A stretch of DNA of 64,000 nt, taken from contig OZ014412.1 of the NCBI GenBank assembly GCA_963965975.1, forward strand, positions 11,422,849 to 11,486,848, given 5' to 3'. Position numbers and translations under genes: made by a program. The notes under the pieces were generated by a model. That model did not search any database. It was not told where the DNA came from and was given only the letters and a program-made list of their open reading frames with translations. Numbering within the stretch: position 1 is the first letter of the stretch; each line of letters starts with the position of its first letter. The DNA comes from Xestospongia bergquistia. Its lineage: Eukaryota > Porifera > Demospongiae > Haplosclerida > Petrosiidae. Positions 1 to 11,584 of this stretch are shown here, one piece after another.

Positions 1-540
1 ATTATTATTATAGTTTTACAGAAGCAGCCAATAAAGTGTATGTTAAAGAAAAAATTCTTTTCTTTGTAATTAAAGATAAATTGAAGATATTGCTCTAGAG
101 GATATCTACCAAGATTTGGTGATGCCTGACTATCTATGACTAAACTCTGGACAGGGATAATTGAACACAAAGGATATGAACAAGAAATGTTCCAGGAGCA
201 TATATTATCCACATCAAGACTTTGTAATAATAGTTCCAAAAGATTTGCTTAATTTTAAGCTTAATACTGCCTGAAGTGTCAATAAAGGGAAGACCATTCC
301 AAACAGGAGCAATCCTATTACAATAAAAATGTTGGTATTTTGTTGTGTTATATTTGTTATGAGTCAGTCTTTTATTTGAAGTTGCTCTTGTACAAGTGAA
401 AGATACAATTACATATTGATGTATATCAAAGTTGTCAGATGGTTACTCAAGACATTTCATAAAAAATACACCATTCTGCATTTCCAGCCAGGTAGTTAAG
501 GGCAGAAGTTTTAAAGAAATTAATCTGGACTTATAATCAG
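1..540. other. AT-rich stretch without recognised gene
   Basis: No ORF with recognisable motifs and no convincing splice-site series on either strand. It adjoins the gypsy fragment that starts near 541 and may be more of the same degraded repeat material. Confidence 0.5.
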
Positions 541-1250
541 ACCTAAGCATTGAAAGAGCTATGTAGAGATTATCTGAATTTGAGTCCAGACTGGAGACAT
601 TTTCACTCAACTTATTGTCTTTATGACAAAGTTCAATATAATCAACAAAACAACGAAACTGATGTTTTACAATTTACCATAAGCTTGATACTTGTCCTAA
701 AAATTCAAATGATCTTTACAGAAATTCACCTTTTGTAATCTGCGTGAAAATCTTTCATTAATACTAAGTCTCCTACATTAAAAGTATGATGTTTACTATG
801 CTGATAATGTGTTTTCTATGAACTTATTAATGCTGTTTTACATAACTTACAAGATTTAGAAATAAGTATGATGTTTACTATGTTGATAATGTGTTTTCTA
901 TGAACTTGTTAATACTGTTCTACATAACACACAAGATTTAGAAACAAGTCATGTAATTTTGATCTAGGATGATGTTGAAATAATAGTTCAGTAGAAGACT
1001 GAGAATTTGAAGTATTAGGAGTTATTCTGTACTTAAGCAAGAATTTTTGTCAAATTCGTTTCTAAGGAACCACTTGATAACTTTCTCATATATATAGATA
1101 CCTTAAAACTTTATTTGGTTATCTTTGTGATAATTTTCCCATTTGATGCTCGATGGTACAAAGATAGGTTTCTCATAAGTTTTGATACGAAGTACCAGCA
1201 TATATATGTGATATTTCCATTCCAGATTTTCAAGAACTCACAATATGGTG
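541..1250 (-). mobile_element. Ty3/gypsy integrase C-terminal fragment (decayed)
   Basis: Read on the minus strand in broken frames, this stretch gives the end of a gypsy integrase. The clearest piece is a segment like 'STELLFQHHPRSKLHDLF', followed by 'FNVGDLV', which matches the usual end of the integrase core and the small beta-barrel domain after it. Stops and frame changes are frequent. An 82-bp tandem duplication lies at about 779-943. The same fragment, independently diverged, lies at 38,170-38,740 in the same orientation; there the phrase is 'LLFKHHPTSRLNVLFL'. It is therefore part of a larger duplicated block. It is not functional. Confidence 0.6.
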
Positions 1251-2519
1251 GTAGTAACCTTATGTTGTAAATAATAACGTTAGGTTGCTAGTCTTAACTA
1301 ATTTGATGACTTAGAACTACTTTCACTTGTTCTTAAATAAAAGTCACTCAAAATATTCTTATTTCCCCTTCTGCCATACTAGATTTATTTAGTTCGTATT
1401 AATTAGAGCCTTTTGGTTGTGACTCAGTGCTTTCAGTTCATTTTGCTGGGTATTTTATAATGTTAATCTTTTAGTTATTAACCAGTTTGTTTATAAACTA
1501 GACATACTCGTTACCACATTCATTTCCTTGAACCAGCTTATTGTAACAGAATCATATTAGTTTAGTTTCATTTAGTTTTGCTTTAAATCCTACTAATTTT
1601 TGTACTATTATTAATTTATTACCACTTTTCTTGGCAGAGCCAATCAAGAGAGAGCATGTTCATTAATAGGTAATATATACTGTAAGCTTGTATTCTGTGG
1701 ATATGAATGTCTCATGGTCAAACTGGAGCCAACAATTTCTATCTATTATGGAAAATTGAATTCCAAGAATAACTCTACTTAGTTGCAAGAATCTACCTTG
1801 GTTGTCTAAAAATATTTAATAGTATCAAGTAGAGAAATCTGTATTATAAAAGAGGAATAATCTCAGGTGACTCTACTAAATATAGATGAATATATTAAAA
1901 AACAATATGTAAGGCTATATCAATATATTTTCAAAGCATTGTCTCTTTAAACCCCAAAGGTGTTCTGGTCACTATCATACTTATATGTACAATAATTAAT
2001 CATGATGGATCTGAAGATGTAACTGATGCCAAAAAGCTAGCATGTTCAATTTTTATTTTTCTTGTTTTACTTCTAAAGTTATTCTTCTCCTGAGGTAGTT
2101 GAGGATTAAGTACCTCTGACTGACTGTCCAGATAAGACATCTTTTGTGATGAATATCTAATGTGTGAAGCTCTCCTCAATTTGGAAGTGAGAAAGTCCAA
2201 TTGCACTATTTACTTTGAGCTGTTCAACTTCTTAATCATATTATCAATAGCCAAACAACTTAGAAGCACAATCACAGCAACTACAGACCTATATCATCTT
2301 GACATACTATATAAAGTCATGGAGAAGCACATTTATAGTGCATTTATTTACTTGTGAATGTTCACCTTTAGAGTCACATCATGGTATGTTACCAAATTGT
2401 CAATGAGGGTTCAGACTTTGTGCTATTTGTGTGATCTTTCTCAACTGGAAGAAAGTAATCTCTCTTGGTACCACATAGTATTATTTTGTAAGCAAACTGA
2501 TAAATTTACAGTTTCATCC
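1251..2519. other. no recognisable feature
   Basis: AT-rich sequence with only short ORFs that overlap on opposite strands (for example near 2,000-2,357) and show no family motifs. In the duplicated block at 38-44 kb the corresponding place is occupied by a gypsy element. Confidence 0.5.
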
Positions 2520-2900
2520 AACTTCCTTGTCTAGTTAACTGACTATTCATCATCTAGAAAACAGCAAGTGGTAATTGAAGGGGTTATCTCAGAGCAAGTC
2601 ATTGTTACATTAGGTGTTCTCTTCGGATTTATAATAGGTCCTGCGGTATCATTAGTACAGAAATAGATCATTTATAGTAATAAAACTGACAACATATCTG
2701 GTGGTTCCATTACAAAAATGATAAAGTAATGAATAAGTACATTACAGGTCCATTGGTCTTCCTATTGTATAAATGACTTCACAAGTATTAATTATATTCT
2801 CTTCTTCTAAAATTATTGTAACTCAAATGATTTCTCGGCTGTTCAACAAGACCAAATGCTGCATGGTTGACAGCAACTTACTTGAGCTAAACCAAACAAA
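2520..2900 (+). repeat. dispersed repeat shared with 43.69-43.99 kb
   Basis: Scattered identity with 43,690-43,990 is obvious by eye, including shared words around 'acatctggtggtttcatt' and 'cttgagctaaaccaaa'. No coding function is recognised. The homology ends within a few bases of the left end of the pogo-like transposon at 2,906, so the copy at 43.9 kb looks like the uninterrupted version of this site. Confidence 0.6.
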
Positions 2901-4023
2901 ATATATAGAGTAAACGGCCAATAATTGGCCACGCACATTCAGCGGACACCACTGAACAACATTACGTTGGTAATACTATCTTTTCCGACGAGTCCACGTT
3001 AGACCTAGGCAAACTACTTCGGTACACAGGTCCATAGATTAAACGATGCTAAAGCAGACTAGCAGTCATAATATCTGTAATAAAATTTAAAAATCAGACG
3101 GTCATATAATCAGACAAAACTTCCATACGACGACACTGCCTACTAATAAACGATGAAGCGAATTAGAGATTCAGTTGTGCGGTTGCTGTAACCAGGAACT
3201 AATGTACTTGCTATCTGAAAAGAATACATCAATTGTTTCCAAGGATGCGTGCTCATTCTCGCTTCCTTGGAAGGATCACCACACGTTAATTATCGGACTC
3301 CACCTTCTTAGGTGTTTATACTTCTGAGCATAGTTAGTACCACATGCTGGAAATTGGAGTTGTGTGTTATTCAGCAGAGCCTTTAAGTGTGACTGATTAT
3401 TTTGGGTTAGATCTAGCTGGATCCTGTCAGAAACCTCATGTGAGTGGGCTTACTTTTTGTGTATGAAAAGAGTTTGATAAATATGTTTGATATAAACCAG
3501 CTCTCTATGGCTAGGTATTGAAAATGTATGTTATTGAAATTTATTGTAACATTGTATACTCAATCTAACACTACGTATAAACAATACTATGCACAATACT
3601 ACAACAGTATGTTGCTCAATAAGACACCAATCAGTGGTTAATGGTCAATTAATGCTTCATGTCAAGTGTTTGCAAGCCTTTCGTGATGACTTTGTACAAC
3701 AAAAATGTTAAATTCAAAAGATTTGCACATGAAACTGCACTACATGTGCTCACAAATCTGACAGTATGTAGTACGTTGCACACTTGAGAGTACTGTATAC
3801 CATTGATTAATCTATAGCCTCTGTAAGAAAGTTATCTTTTTAAGCAAGAGTATGTTAGTGCTGAAAACATGCTCACAATGTGGCTATTAAAATAAAATTT
3901 CTCCATTTGCCAACTTTTTTTAACTAATAATTATATTTCTCAGTCCAATGTCAGGTAAAAATACTGAACACAATTTATACAAAACTTATTTTAAAAATCA
4001 TTGCCTTTCAATTTTTCAGATTA

Positions 4024-6270
4024 ATGGCAACCTCATTTATTCCCCTCCGTGAACGCATCTATTCCACAAAAGACAGTACTAGGCACCCCCTTCTTCTAAC
4101 AAGAGATTTTGGACGCCCACTTAAATATAAAAACTGGGACGATGAAAGACTGGGGAGGGCTTGTGATGCTGTCCATAAGGGCATGGCCATCAGGAAAGCA
4201 GCTGAGGCATATGGAGTATCCTGTTCCACCCTCCATGATCATGTTAGTGGGAGCAGGGTTTCACTTTAAAAATGGACAAAGGGGGGGGGGCAAAATAATG
4301 CTTAGGAAAATTTAAGGGGTGAAGGGACTCCATTTGACAACGTGCCATCTACGGAAATCTGGAGGCATGCCCCAAGAAAATTTTTGAATTTTAGACCCTC
4401 TGAGATCGCTTCTGGCACATTTTCAGACCATTTGTGGTTTTCAAATGACATGAAACAGAAAGAATAGAAGAATAGCTGTTTAGGTTAAAAACTGTACATT
4501 CTCCTTGTGTTTAGCCTAAAGGTTATCTTATGTTGTATATTCCTTGTGTTGAGTTTCAGTTCTGTATTCATTACATCCAATTACCCTTGAAAAAATAATG
4601 GCTAACCTAATTTCCAAGGGGGGGGGGCAAAACTCTGGCAAAGGGGGTAAATGCCCCTCTTTCCCCCCCCCCCCCCCTTAAATGAAACCCTGAGGAGGGT
4701 CACTTTGGGTCTAAGAGTGGACCAAGGAGGTACTTGAATAGTAGCGAAGAACTCAAACATCTTTCTGGCATATCCTCACTTGGCTATTCTCGTACTGTGA
4801 ATCAAGTCATTGGAATTGTCCAGTGTTGTTGACAAAAAAGGTCTTGATGCAACTGTCTCAAGTAGTTGGTGGAAATCATTTTGTAGTCAACACAAAGACC
4901 TCACACTTCATAATCCAGAGACATTGACTCATGCTTGTGTGACTGGTGCCTCTGATGCGATGTTTTAAAGATATTTGACCTAGAAATGACACTCATTGAA
5001 GCAGAACTGATGGAGTGACCTTGCCAGATACTTAACCTCGATGAATCAGGCTTTTCCTTAAGCCCAAAACCACCTAAAGTTATGTCAAAAAAGGGAGCAA
5101 AAGACCCAGTGTGCATTGCAAGTAGTGAAAAAAGTCAGATCACTGTTTTATCATGCTCTAATGCCAGTGGGTATACGATTCCGCCCCTTGTCCTTTTTGA
5201 CAATTGGTGAAGTACCAGGAACGATGTATGGGTTAAGTGAAAGTGGTTGGATTGATAGCGAGATATTTGATTTCTGGTTCACCAGCATTTTATTAGCTTA
5301 TGCTCTTCCGACACGACCACTCCTCCTTCTCATGGATGGCCACTCGGGTAACTTTAGTCCTTTGTTTGTGAACAGGGCAGCTGAAGAACAAGTCATTGTA
5401 TTTTGCTTGCCTCCTCACAGCATGCATAAGACACAGCCTCTTGATAAGGGTGTCTTTGAACCCATTAAGAGAGAGCTTGGAGAGAGGAATGTCATGCCTA
5501 CTTGGTCAATAATCCAGGGAAAGTTGTTACCAGGTATCAGATTTCATCCTTGTTTGGACGAACTTGGATGTGAGCAATGATACCACAGAATCTCACCAGT
5601 GGGTTCAAAGTGACAGGCATATATCCAACTGATAGTTATAGAGTTTTGACCAAAAGCCCACCTCGTCCTCCTACCTTGTGTAAACGAACAGGACTTAAGT
5701 TCATCCCATTGTTTACTCCACTACATCGCTCATCATGTTCTCTCACTCCTACTTCATACAGTCATAAAATTCCCACTCACTATGATCATTCCCTTCAGGG
5801 TGACGAATCAATGTCAGCTAACTAACTCCACAGATGACTCATTACCTTTAGAACCCTCAGTTCAGTCAAGCACATTGAAGTGTCCTGTTTTTGAAAATTC
5901 TTGTCTTCATGTGCCTTTTACCCAGGAGATGGTTATTCGATTTACAAGACGCAAAGAGGAGGGATATGATATCACAAGAGATGGGAGATACAACTTTTGG
6001 TTGTAATTACTGCCTAACGAAAGTGTGGTAATGCTACATCCTCCAGTTCAGTCAGTTGTATCCAAGGTCCTTGGATCTGCTAGTGTACCTACCATCAACC
6101 ATAAAGTATCCTGATATTATGCCAAAGTCATCTGCTTGTGTGTTAACAAGTGAAAAAAATTGTCAGGAACTCAATGAAAAACAAAGGAAAAAAGCTGGAG
6201 GTCTTAAACAAAAGCAAATTAGAAAGGCTGAACATGAAAGGAAGAAAGAGGAAAAATGAAGGAGTTAGAC
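4024..6270 (+). pseudogene. pogo/jerky-like transposase (HTH_psq + DDE_1), broken
   Basis: The N-terminal ORF (4,024-4,269) contains a Psq-like helix-turn-helix: 'LGRACDAVHKGMAIRKAAEA' followed by 'YGVSCSTLHDHVSG'. The frame is then interrupted by a ~440-bp insertion (4,254-4,692). The catalytic part resumes at about 5,036 with 'LDESGFSLSPKPPK', continues with 'LLMDGHSGNFSP' (second Asp, about 5,334) and ends with 'KTQPLDKGVFEPIKREL' (third Asp). That is an Asp-Asp-35-Asp spacing typical of the DDE_1/CENP-B/jerky group. A basic lysine-rich tail lies at 6,120-6,260. Besides the insertion there are several frameshifts and stops, including one after 'FDN' near 5,200 and one at 5,580. No active protein can be made. 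The family assignment is firm; the subfamily is inferred. Confidence 0.75.
4254..4692. mobile_element. MITE-like insertion with G/C homopolymer tracts
   Basis: The ends are inverted repeats: 'cagggtttcactttaa' at the left and the reverse complement of 'ttaaatgaaaccctg' at the right, each followed inward by a long G (or C) run. 'ggag' lies on both sides and is a plausible 4-bp target duplication. Removing the element plus one 'ggag' puts the transposase reading frame back in register, which supports a real insertion. It has no coding capacity. The superfamily is unknown. Confidence 0.65.
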
Positions 6271-7271
6271 AAACATAAGGAATTGAAGAAGGTCAAAGAG
6301 ACAAGTAAATCAATATAACATTACATATTGTATTATTGTCACCTTTAGACCCTACATCTTCCAAAGCTAAAAGGTACAGGTATTGTACAATTATACAGAA
6401 GTAATCATAGTTATTTAAACAACTAGTAGCAATTTGTACTAGAGGTGGAGTAAATTCTGATCATACTGCAAATGGAGTTTCTACAGAGCAAGGTACATTT
6501 AAAACAAGCATTGTAGTAATTTTGGTTTGCTCAATTTTAGAGTCAATTCGTACTAGAGATGGAGCCAATTCTGAAGGTCGTACTAGAGGTGGAGTCAACT
6601 CTGAAATTTGTGCTAGAGGTTCTGATCATACTGGAAATGGATGACAAGGTACATGTATATGCAAGCAATTCTACCAATAATCTTATGTTTTTGAAAAGAT
6701 TTTGGATGTCAAGATGGATAATGTTCGCATCCCAAGGCAACGTCTTGGATCTTGTGTTCAAAGTGTGAAGTCTGGCTGTATTGTGTTTGTGTGCAGTATT
6801 ATATAGAAAGCAAAGTCATCTGACTTTATTTTTATTTGTGATCAATGTCGGTAGATGTAGTTTTTGTGAGAAATTATACATGGCAAACGATAAATGAGTG
6901 GGCGTCCAATTTTTAGTGCTAGGGGTGCGTGTCAAAGTTTGTGTACAATGGTAGATGCTTAGGAAGATGAGGAATTTGTGTGTCATATCGTTGGAGTAAA
7001 TACCTGCATAGATCTAATGAAAATACTAAATATCGTCTTCCTTTGGTAGGTGAGTAGTAGCCAGCGTCTGCGATTTGAAACGTTCATCCGAATATACAAA
7101 TATTAAATTTTAAGACCTATATTTGCGCTGCATGGTGACGATATCTCGGGATTTTTAGTATACCTAAGTAGTTCGAGTAGCTCTAACTGGCACAGTCAGT
7201 GAAACTCTATTCTATTGCAGAGTGATAGCATCCGATTTATGAGTGGGGCCGATAATTGCCCGTTTAGTCTA

Positions 7272-8579
7272 TATTCCTGGATTGAAAGAAGATATCAATT
7301 TGTGATTTATACTGCTCTTAGGAGTGGACATTTTGAAAAAAGGTAATTCCGTGGATAGTATAGACTAGGTAAACGGGATTGGAAATGGTCACGTGATCCC
7401 AATGAACTGAATGAACATTCTAAAACTCACTCCGTGTCCAAAGAAATTAATTTCTATTACCCAACATTTTAAACTGGACGCAGTCTCTTATCTGTATTGT
7501 ATTACTCTATAAAGACATTAATGTCATTTTTATTTATCAACACGTTAACTATATATTTTTCTTTATGTTACACTATTAAAATAGTCAATAATACAGTCAT
7601 TCACTTTTAAATTAGTTATTTCATGATGAAAATGGCACTAAAAATACTTTTGTAGCTCTTTCTTCTTACAGCAATGTTACCACTAAAGGTTTTGGATGAA
7701 TTATTTAGAACAAGTAAGAACACATTGGTTTAGATTTTTTTTATGTTAGTAAAGTTGCGCTATTCTAATGGAAAACACTAAAACAACATAAGATATAGGT
7801 CCACTTCTGGAAATATAGCCATTATTGTAAGCTATGTCGACATAAATTACAGCTTGTCATGTAAAGATGAAAGATCTCCTGTCATAGTTATGCAAGATAC
7901 AAAATACCGTTAGATATTCAGTACTAAATAATTATTAATAATTAATTTCCTTTCAGATGGGTAAGAGACTGTACTATAGAAAGCACAAATCAATTCCCAG
8001 GTCATTAATTGTATTTCTTCCAATACAAAGTTAATTTATTATATTCATACTCCTTTTCATTCCATGTCTGCACTAAGAGAGATATTCCATTCCTTGGGAT
8101 TATTCGTCTAAATAATCAGATGACAGGTCATTTATTAGATTGGTTGCAAAAGTTGATACAATCTCCCTAATTCAGGCCTAGAGCATCAATTAAACAGGAG
8201 TTCTGCATTATCTAACACTTGTGTAGCAACTGACATGCCAATTTTAAAACCTGCATCTGAAAGAGCTCATTGTAGTATAATGTATATTATACTAGTAAAA
8301 AGACTTCTCTCTTACTGTGATGTAACATTATCAGTAAATTAATTGTCAGATAAATAATAATTACTTAAAATAAGTATTTATCATAAAGTAACACTTAATT
8401 AAAGTAAAAATTCCAAAATACTACATGCTTGTTTCAGAAGAAACAGGAGCAGTACAAGCTATAGTTTATATGCTGTTCATGCTAAGATGGACAGAGTGTG
8501 CCGGAAGTGCGTTCCAATCCCGGTTGTACTATCTATGGTCGTACTTACAGATGACTTGGCTTTTTGATTAAGAGCAACT
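7272..8579. other. non-coding stretch with a tRNA-like segment
   Basis: No gene is recognised. One segment, 8,451-8,530, has tRNA-like traits: perfect 7-nt arms 'agtacaa' and 'ttgtact' at its ends and a B-box-like 'gttccaatccc'. The anticodon arm and T-stem do not fold cleanly, so it is at most a decayed tRNA or the head of a tRNA-derived SINE. Confidence 0.3.
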
Positions 8580-9660
8580 TCTACTAGTGTCATTACATTC
8601 CTGGACCATTCTCAAAAGCTTTACTCTGTCATCTTTACAGGCTATTTTATAAAATATTGCCTCATAAATTTGTCAAACAACTATATTTTAGCTTAGTGTG
8701 TTCCCATTTGGGTTATCCAGCTCCATTCTACAGTCAACTGCAAGTATATATCAAAAGCTGAAGATGTTGAGAGAATAATAATGGATGGGTCATTGAATGC
8801 AATGATCCCATCTCTTACTTCTCCAACCTAACATCAGCAGAGATTATTTTTTAATTTAATCTTCCTTGCAAGATTGTCCATAACATCAATTATTTCAAAA
8901 AGAAAGTGTTTAATTTGTCTACTATAAGCTCAGATAGATTATCTAGTACTGATACAATCATTTCTTTTTTGCGCAAATTAATTACTTGTTTTATTAATTT
9001 TTCAAAAAGGTGTATGATGATGATAACCAGTTTGGAAAGTAGTAATGAGCAGTGCCAGCAACATGCATAATTTGTCAATTGCACACAGAGAATATGCACC
9101 TCAAAGAACACAACCCAATGGAGAGCCACTGATTCATTAAACAATGGAGCTTCATATAAAATGGATTATATAAAGTAGCTATCTATAGAGTTTCTTGAAT
9201 ATTTTAGAGATTATGGTTAGAGAATGTGGATCAATTTAATGACCATAAGTTTACGTAGAAGCTGGAATTGCATAGCGTCCACCCCTTTTCTTCGGTCAGA
9301 TCTAGTTAGTGAATTATATATAATACAATACCTGTAAGTAGTGTCTTTAAAAAATACAAAGCAACCACACCCTTATTTAACCATACTTCTCAGATGAAAC
9401 GTGAGTTTACACCTATTGTATAGCTGTTGTGTTGCTTCTGTGCTTACCAATAAACATTATAGCTGTGTTAGTGTTAATTTCTACAATCCAAGCTTCATTA
9501 TATTATTTGTAAATTGTATCACTTTTTAAAGATAATATTGTTTAACATAAAGATAAAACTTGGCTTGTTTATATTCAATTAATGTTAATGTCGTATCAAT
9601 CGCATCACTACACTTGCTTCCCAGACATAAACTCTCTCCCCAATATAAATTAACTACAAT
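8580..9660 (+). mobile_element. LINE (Jockey/CR1-type) reverse transcriptase C-terminal fragment
   Basis: In broken plus-strand frames the sequence resembles the end of a non-LTR ORF2: a 'LYRQFY'-like stretch, then 'YFSLVCSHLGYPAPFYSQLQ', and after ~500 bp of extra sequence (about 8,950-9,450) a tail like 'LSPQYKLTTI'. A second copy lies at 44,080-44,640 with the same order of motifs and without the extra 500 bp. Both are dead fragments. They mark the right part of the duplicated blocks, just downstream of the stanniocalcin-like genes. Confidence 0.55.
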
Positions 9661-9957
9661 TATTTTTTTAATGAGGTGGAAATATCACACAAACACACAT
9701 GGATGAGATATAGAATGTGACCTGAGTTTCTATAAGGAACACTTCAGGCAAAATGCTTGTGACTTAATTTGTGAAAATGGACCACTTAGCATGTAAAAAA
9801 ATCTCAAAAAGCACATTTGTATGCATAAAGTTACTATATGTACATTAGTATTCATAGGAGCTATATGTATACAAGAGTTTTTCACAGTGATCCTTTTAAT
9901 TTCACAAAAAAGTCACAAAAGTTTTGACAGAAGTTCTTCCTTATTTCAAATCATGTC

Positions 9958-10026
9958 ACATATACATATATACATATACAAATAAATACATAAATACATT
10001 AATATATATATATTAATGTATATATA

Positions 10027-10080
<54 letters not shown>
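9958..10080. repeat. (TA)n microsatellite
   Basis: Nearly pure TA/ATACAT repeats over about 120 bp. Similar tracts occur at 10,878-10,898, 34,808-34,856, 35,676-35,721, 36,999-37,021 and 37,937-37,964. Several sit beside copies of the short repeat that contains 'gactagactaaaatttgac'. Confidence 0.9.
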
Positions 10081-10084
<4 letters not shown>

Positions 10085-10370
10085 CTAGACTAAAATTTGA
10101 CTGCTACAATTAAGATGTTATCTTAAAAGCAAATAAAAGAGAAATGATTTTACAATGACATGCATGCATTCCAAAAGCTAATAAAAATAGGAAATTAAAT
10201 TTTATTTCATGAGTAAACTCCAGAAATCATTAGCTTTGTTTCTGAAACATACAAAATGAGACCTATAAAAGGCCAACTTAAGCTTTATAGTTTAATGAGT
10301 TATCTTTGTCATTTGATGTCCAAACTGTTTGTGATTATTTACTTATTATTAACTATGAAACAGAATATCT
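10081..10370 (+). repeat. short interspersed repeat next to (TA)n
   Basis: Starts with 'gactagactaaaatttgac' and contains 'aattaagatgttatcttaaa'. The same sequence occurs in reverse orientation at 35,510-35,690, as short pieces at 34,556 and 36,179, and in a degraded form at 48,694. The 3' part (10,270-10,370) matches 35,780-35,860. It is non-coding and resembles a MITE that carries its own (TA)n tract. It overlies the place where the next gene lost its somatomedin-B exons: a stub of that exon edge remains at 10,371-10,400. Confidence 0.6.
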
Positions 10371-10460
10371 GAGATTAAGTGCCAAATGTGAAAATTATAA
10401 TTATCATATTTGGTACTTAATATGAACAACTTATTAATTTAATTTATGCTCTTCATTTAC

Positions 10461-11584
10461 CTTGAGTAACAATTTGTGTAGGTGTTACTATGGAACCACT
10501 TGAAAAAGATGAAAAACGTGCTGGAAGATGTGTACTACTTGTCAAACCATATGGAGTTTTAGATATTGTCTCTACATAAAAATGATAATTTGATAATTAT
10601 TACATCACGTAAGAGATATCCTGCAGCTTATCACAATGATCACATCAGTAACTACATATGGTACTACATTACAAAATGAAATGTTATTATTAGATAATGT
10701 AAGAGATAAAAACTGATTTCAAGCACCTTTGTATGTATTCAGTTACTATATATATATATATATTCATTAGTAACTGTATTTATACAAAAGGTATCGTGTT
10801 TTTACAGTGATCCTTTATCACAAAAAAGGTCACAAATGTTTTGATAGAAGTAGTTCCTTATTACAAATCAGGTCACACATATATATATATATATATACCT
10901 TTGAGAATATCTTTTAAGGATTGAAGGATTTGACGCGTAACAAGTTTTGTAGCATTTGCTATCCAATCATCCACAGAAGACAAGAAACTATCTATTACCT
11001 GCCTATTACATGTAGTTGCTGTTTGAAGAACCTATAGTGATATGTTATCATCAATGATATATATGTAAATATTCTTAGTTTTGGACCTGTTGAATTGTCT
11101 GTTTATCCCAGTAATCATTTAAGTCAAAATCTTCAAAAGCAAGGCAATTCAAGTTTGTCTCACTCAAAAGAATATCAGTACAAAATCCATTGTCAGTATA
11201 ACATGATTGATGACTATTAAAAGCAAGTCTTTGTAATTGACTGCATGTTCCATTTGAGTTGTAGACATTGCTGTTCAAAATGGTCTTCATAAAGCAACTG
11301 TTCACATTATCAATCAAAGTTTGACCCTGTATGATATTAATGAATATTACTTTGAGAAACACTTAAATACTTACAGCAGATGTGAAACAACCTTGCCTGT
11401 TCTTTAAACGGTGGCAGTATCTGTTACCATAGGCAAGAGGATATCCATTATTACCACATTTAAATCTCGGCTCAACACACTGAGTATAGAAGTCACAGTT
11501 ACTAGCATTAGCTAGAGCTGTACAATCCTGAGCTTTGACAGTCAGTGTCAGATGGAGCGTGAGTACAAACACGAGTAGCGTCAT
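10461..11584 (-). CDS. secreted cysteine-rich protein, stanniocalcin-like pattern (copy A)
   Basis: Four exons on the minus strand: 11,584-11,375, 11,326-11,087, 11,031-10,899 and 10,571-10,461. They encode about 231 residues. Exon 1 has a signal peptide ('MTLLVFVLTLHLTLTVKAQ') followed by a Cys-rich stretch with 'CDFYTQC' and 'GYPLAYGNRYC'. Exon 2 holds 'CSQLQRLAFNSHQSCY' and 'GFCTDI'. Exon 3 is a helical segment. Exon 4 is Ser/Thr-rich. The Cys spacing recalls stanniocalcin (secreted glycoprotein hormones), but this is a weak assignment made by eye. The partner at 45.4 kb starts four codons upstream with an ATG; here that codon is TTG, so the next ATG is used. Downstream somatomedin-B exons present in copy B are missing. 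After exon 4, reading on into the intron gives a stop within three codons. It may be a truncated paralogue or a secreted short form. Confidence 0.6.

Larger units (their letters stand above)
2906..7271 (+). mobile_element. pogo/Tigger-like DNA transposon (inactive)
   Basis: The element is defined by imperfect terminal inverted repeats of about 25 bp. The left end contains 'gagtaaacggccaataattg' and the right end, read in reverse, contains 'gactaaacgggcaattatcg'. Both ends sit next to TA dinucleotides, as expected for Tc1/mariner-pogo insertion. Inside is a broken transposase on the plus strand with a Psq-type helix-turn-helix and a DDE_1-type catalytic domain. The last ~0.9 kb has no ORF. A third end-like motif ('gactaggtaaacggg') occurs at 7,366, outside the right end, and may be a relic of another copy. 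The exact boundaries are inferred. Confidence 0.6.

Noticed and set aside
8451-8530. Functional tRNA gene
   Set aside because: Anticodon and T stems do not pair properly and the A box is not recognisable, despite matching acceptor arms.
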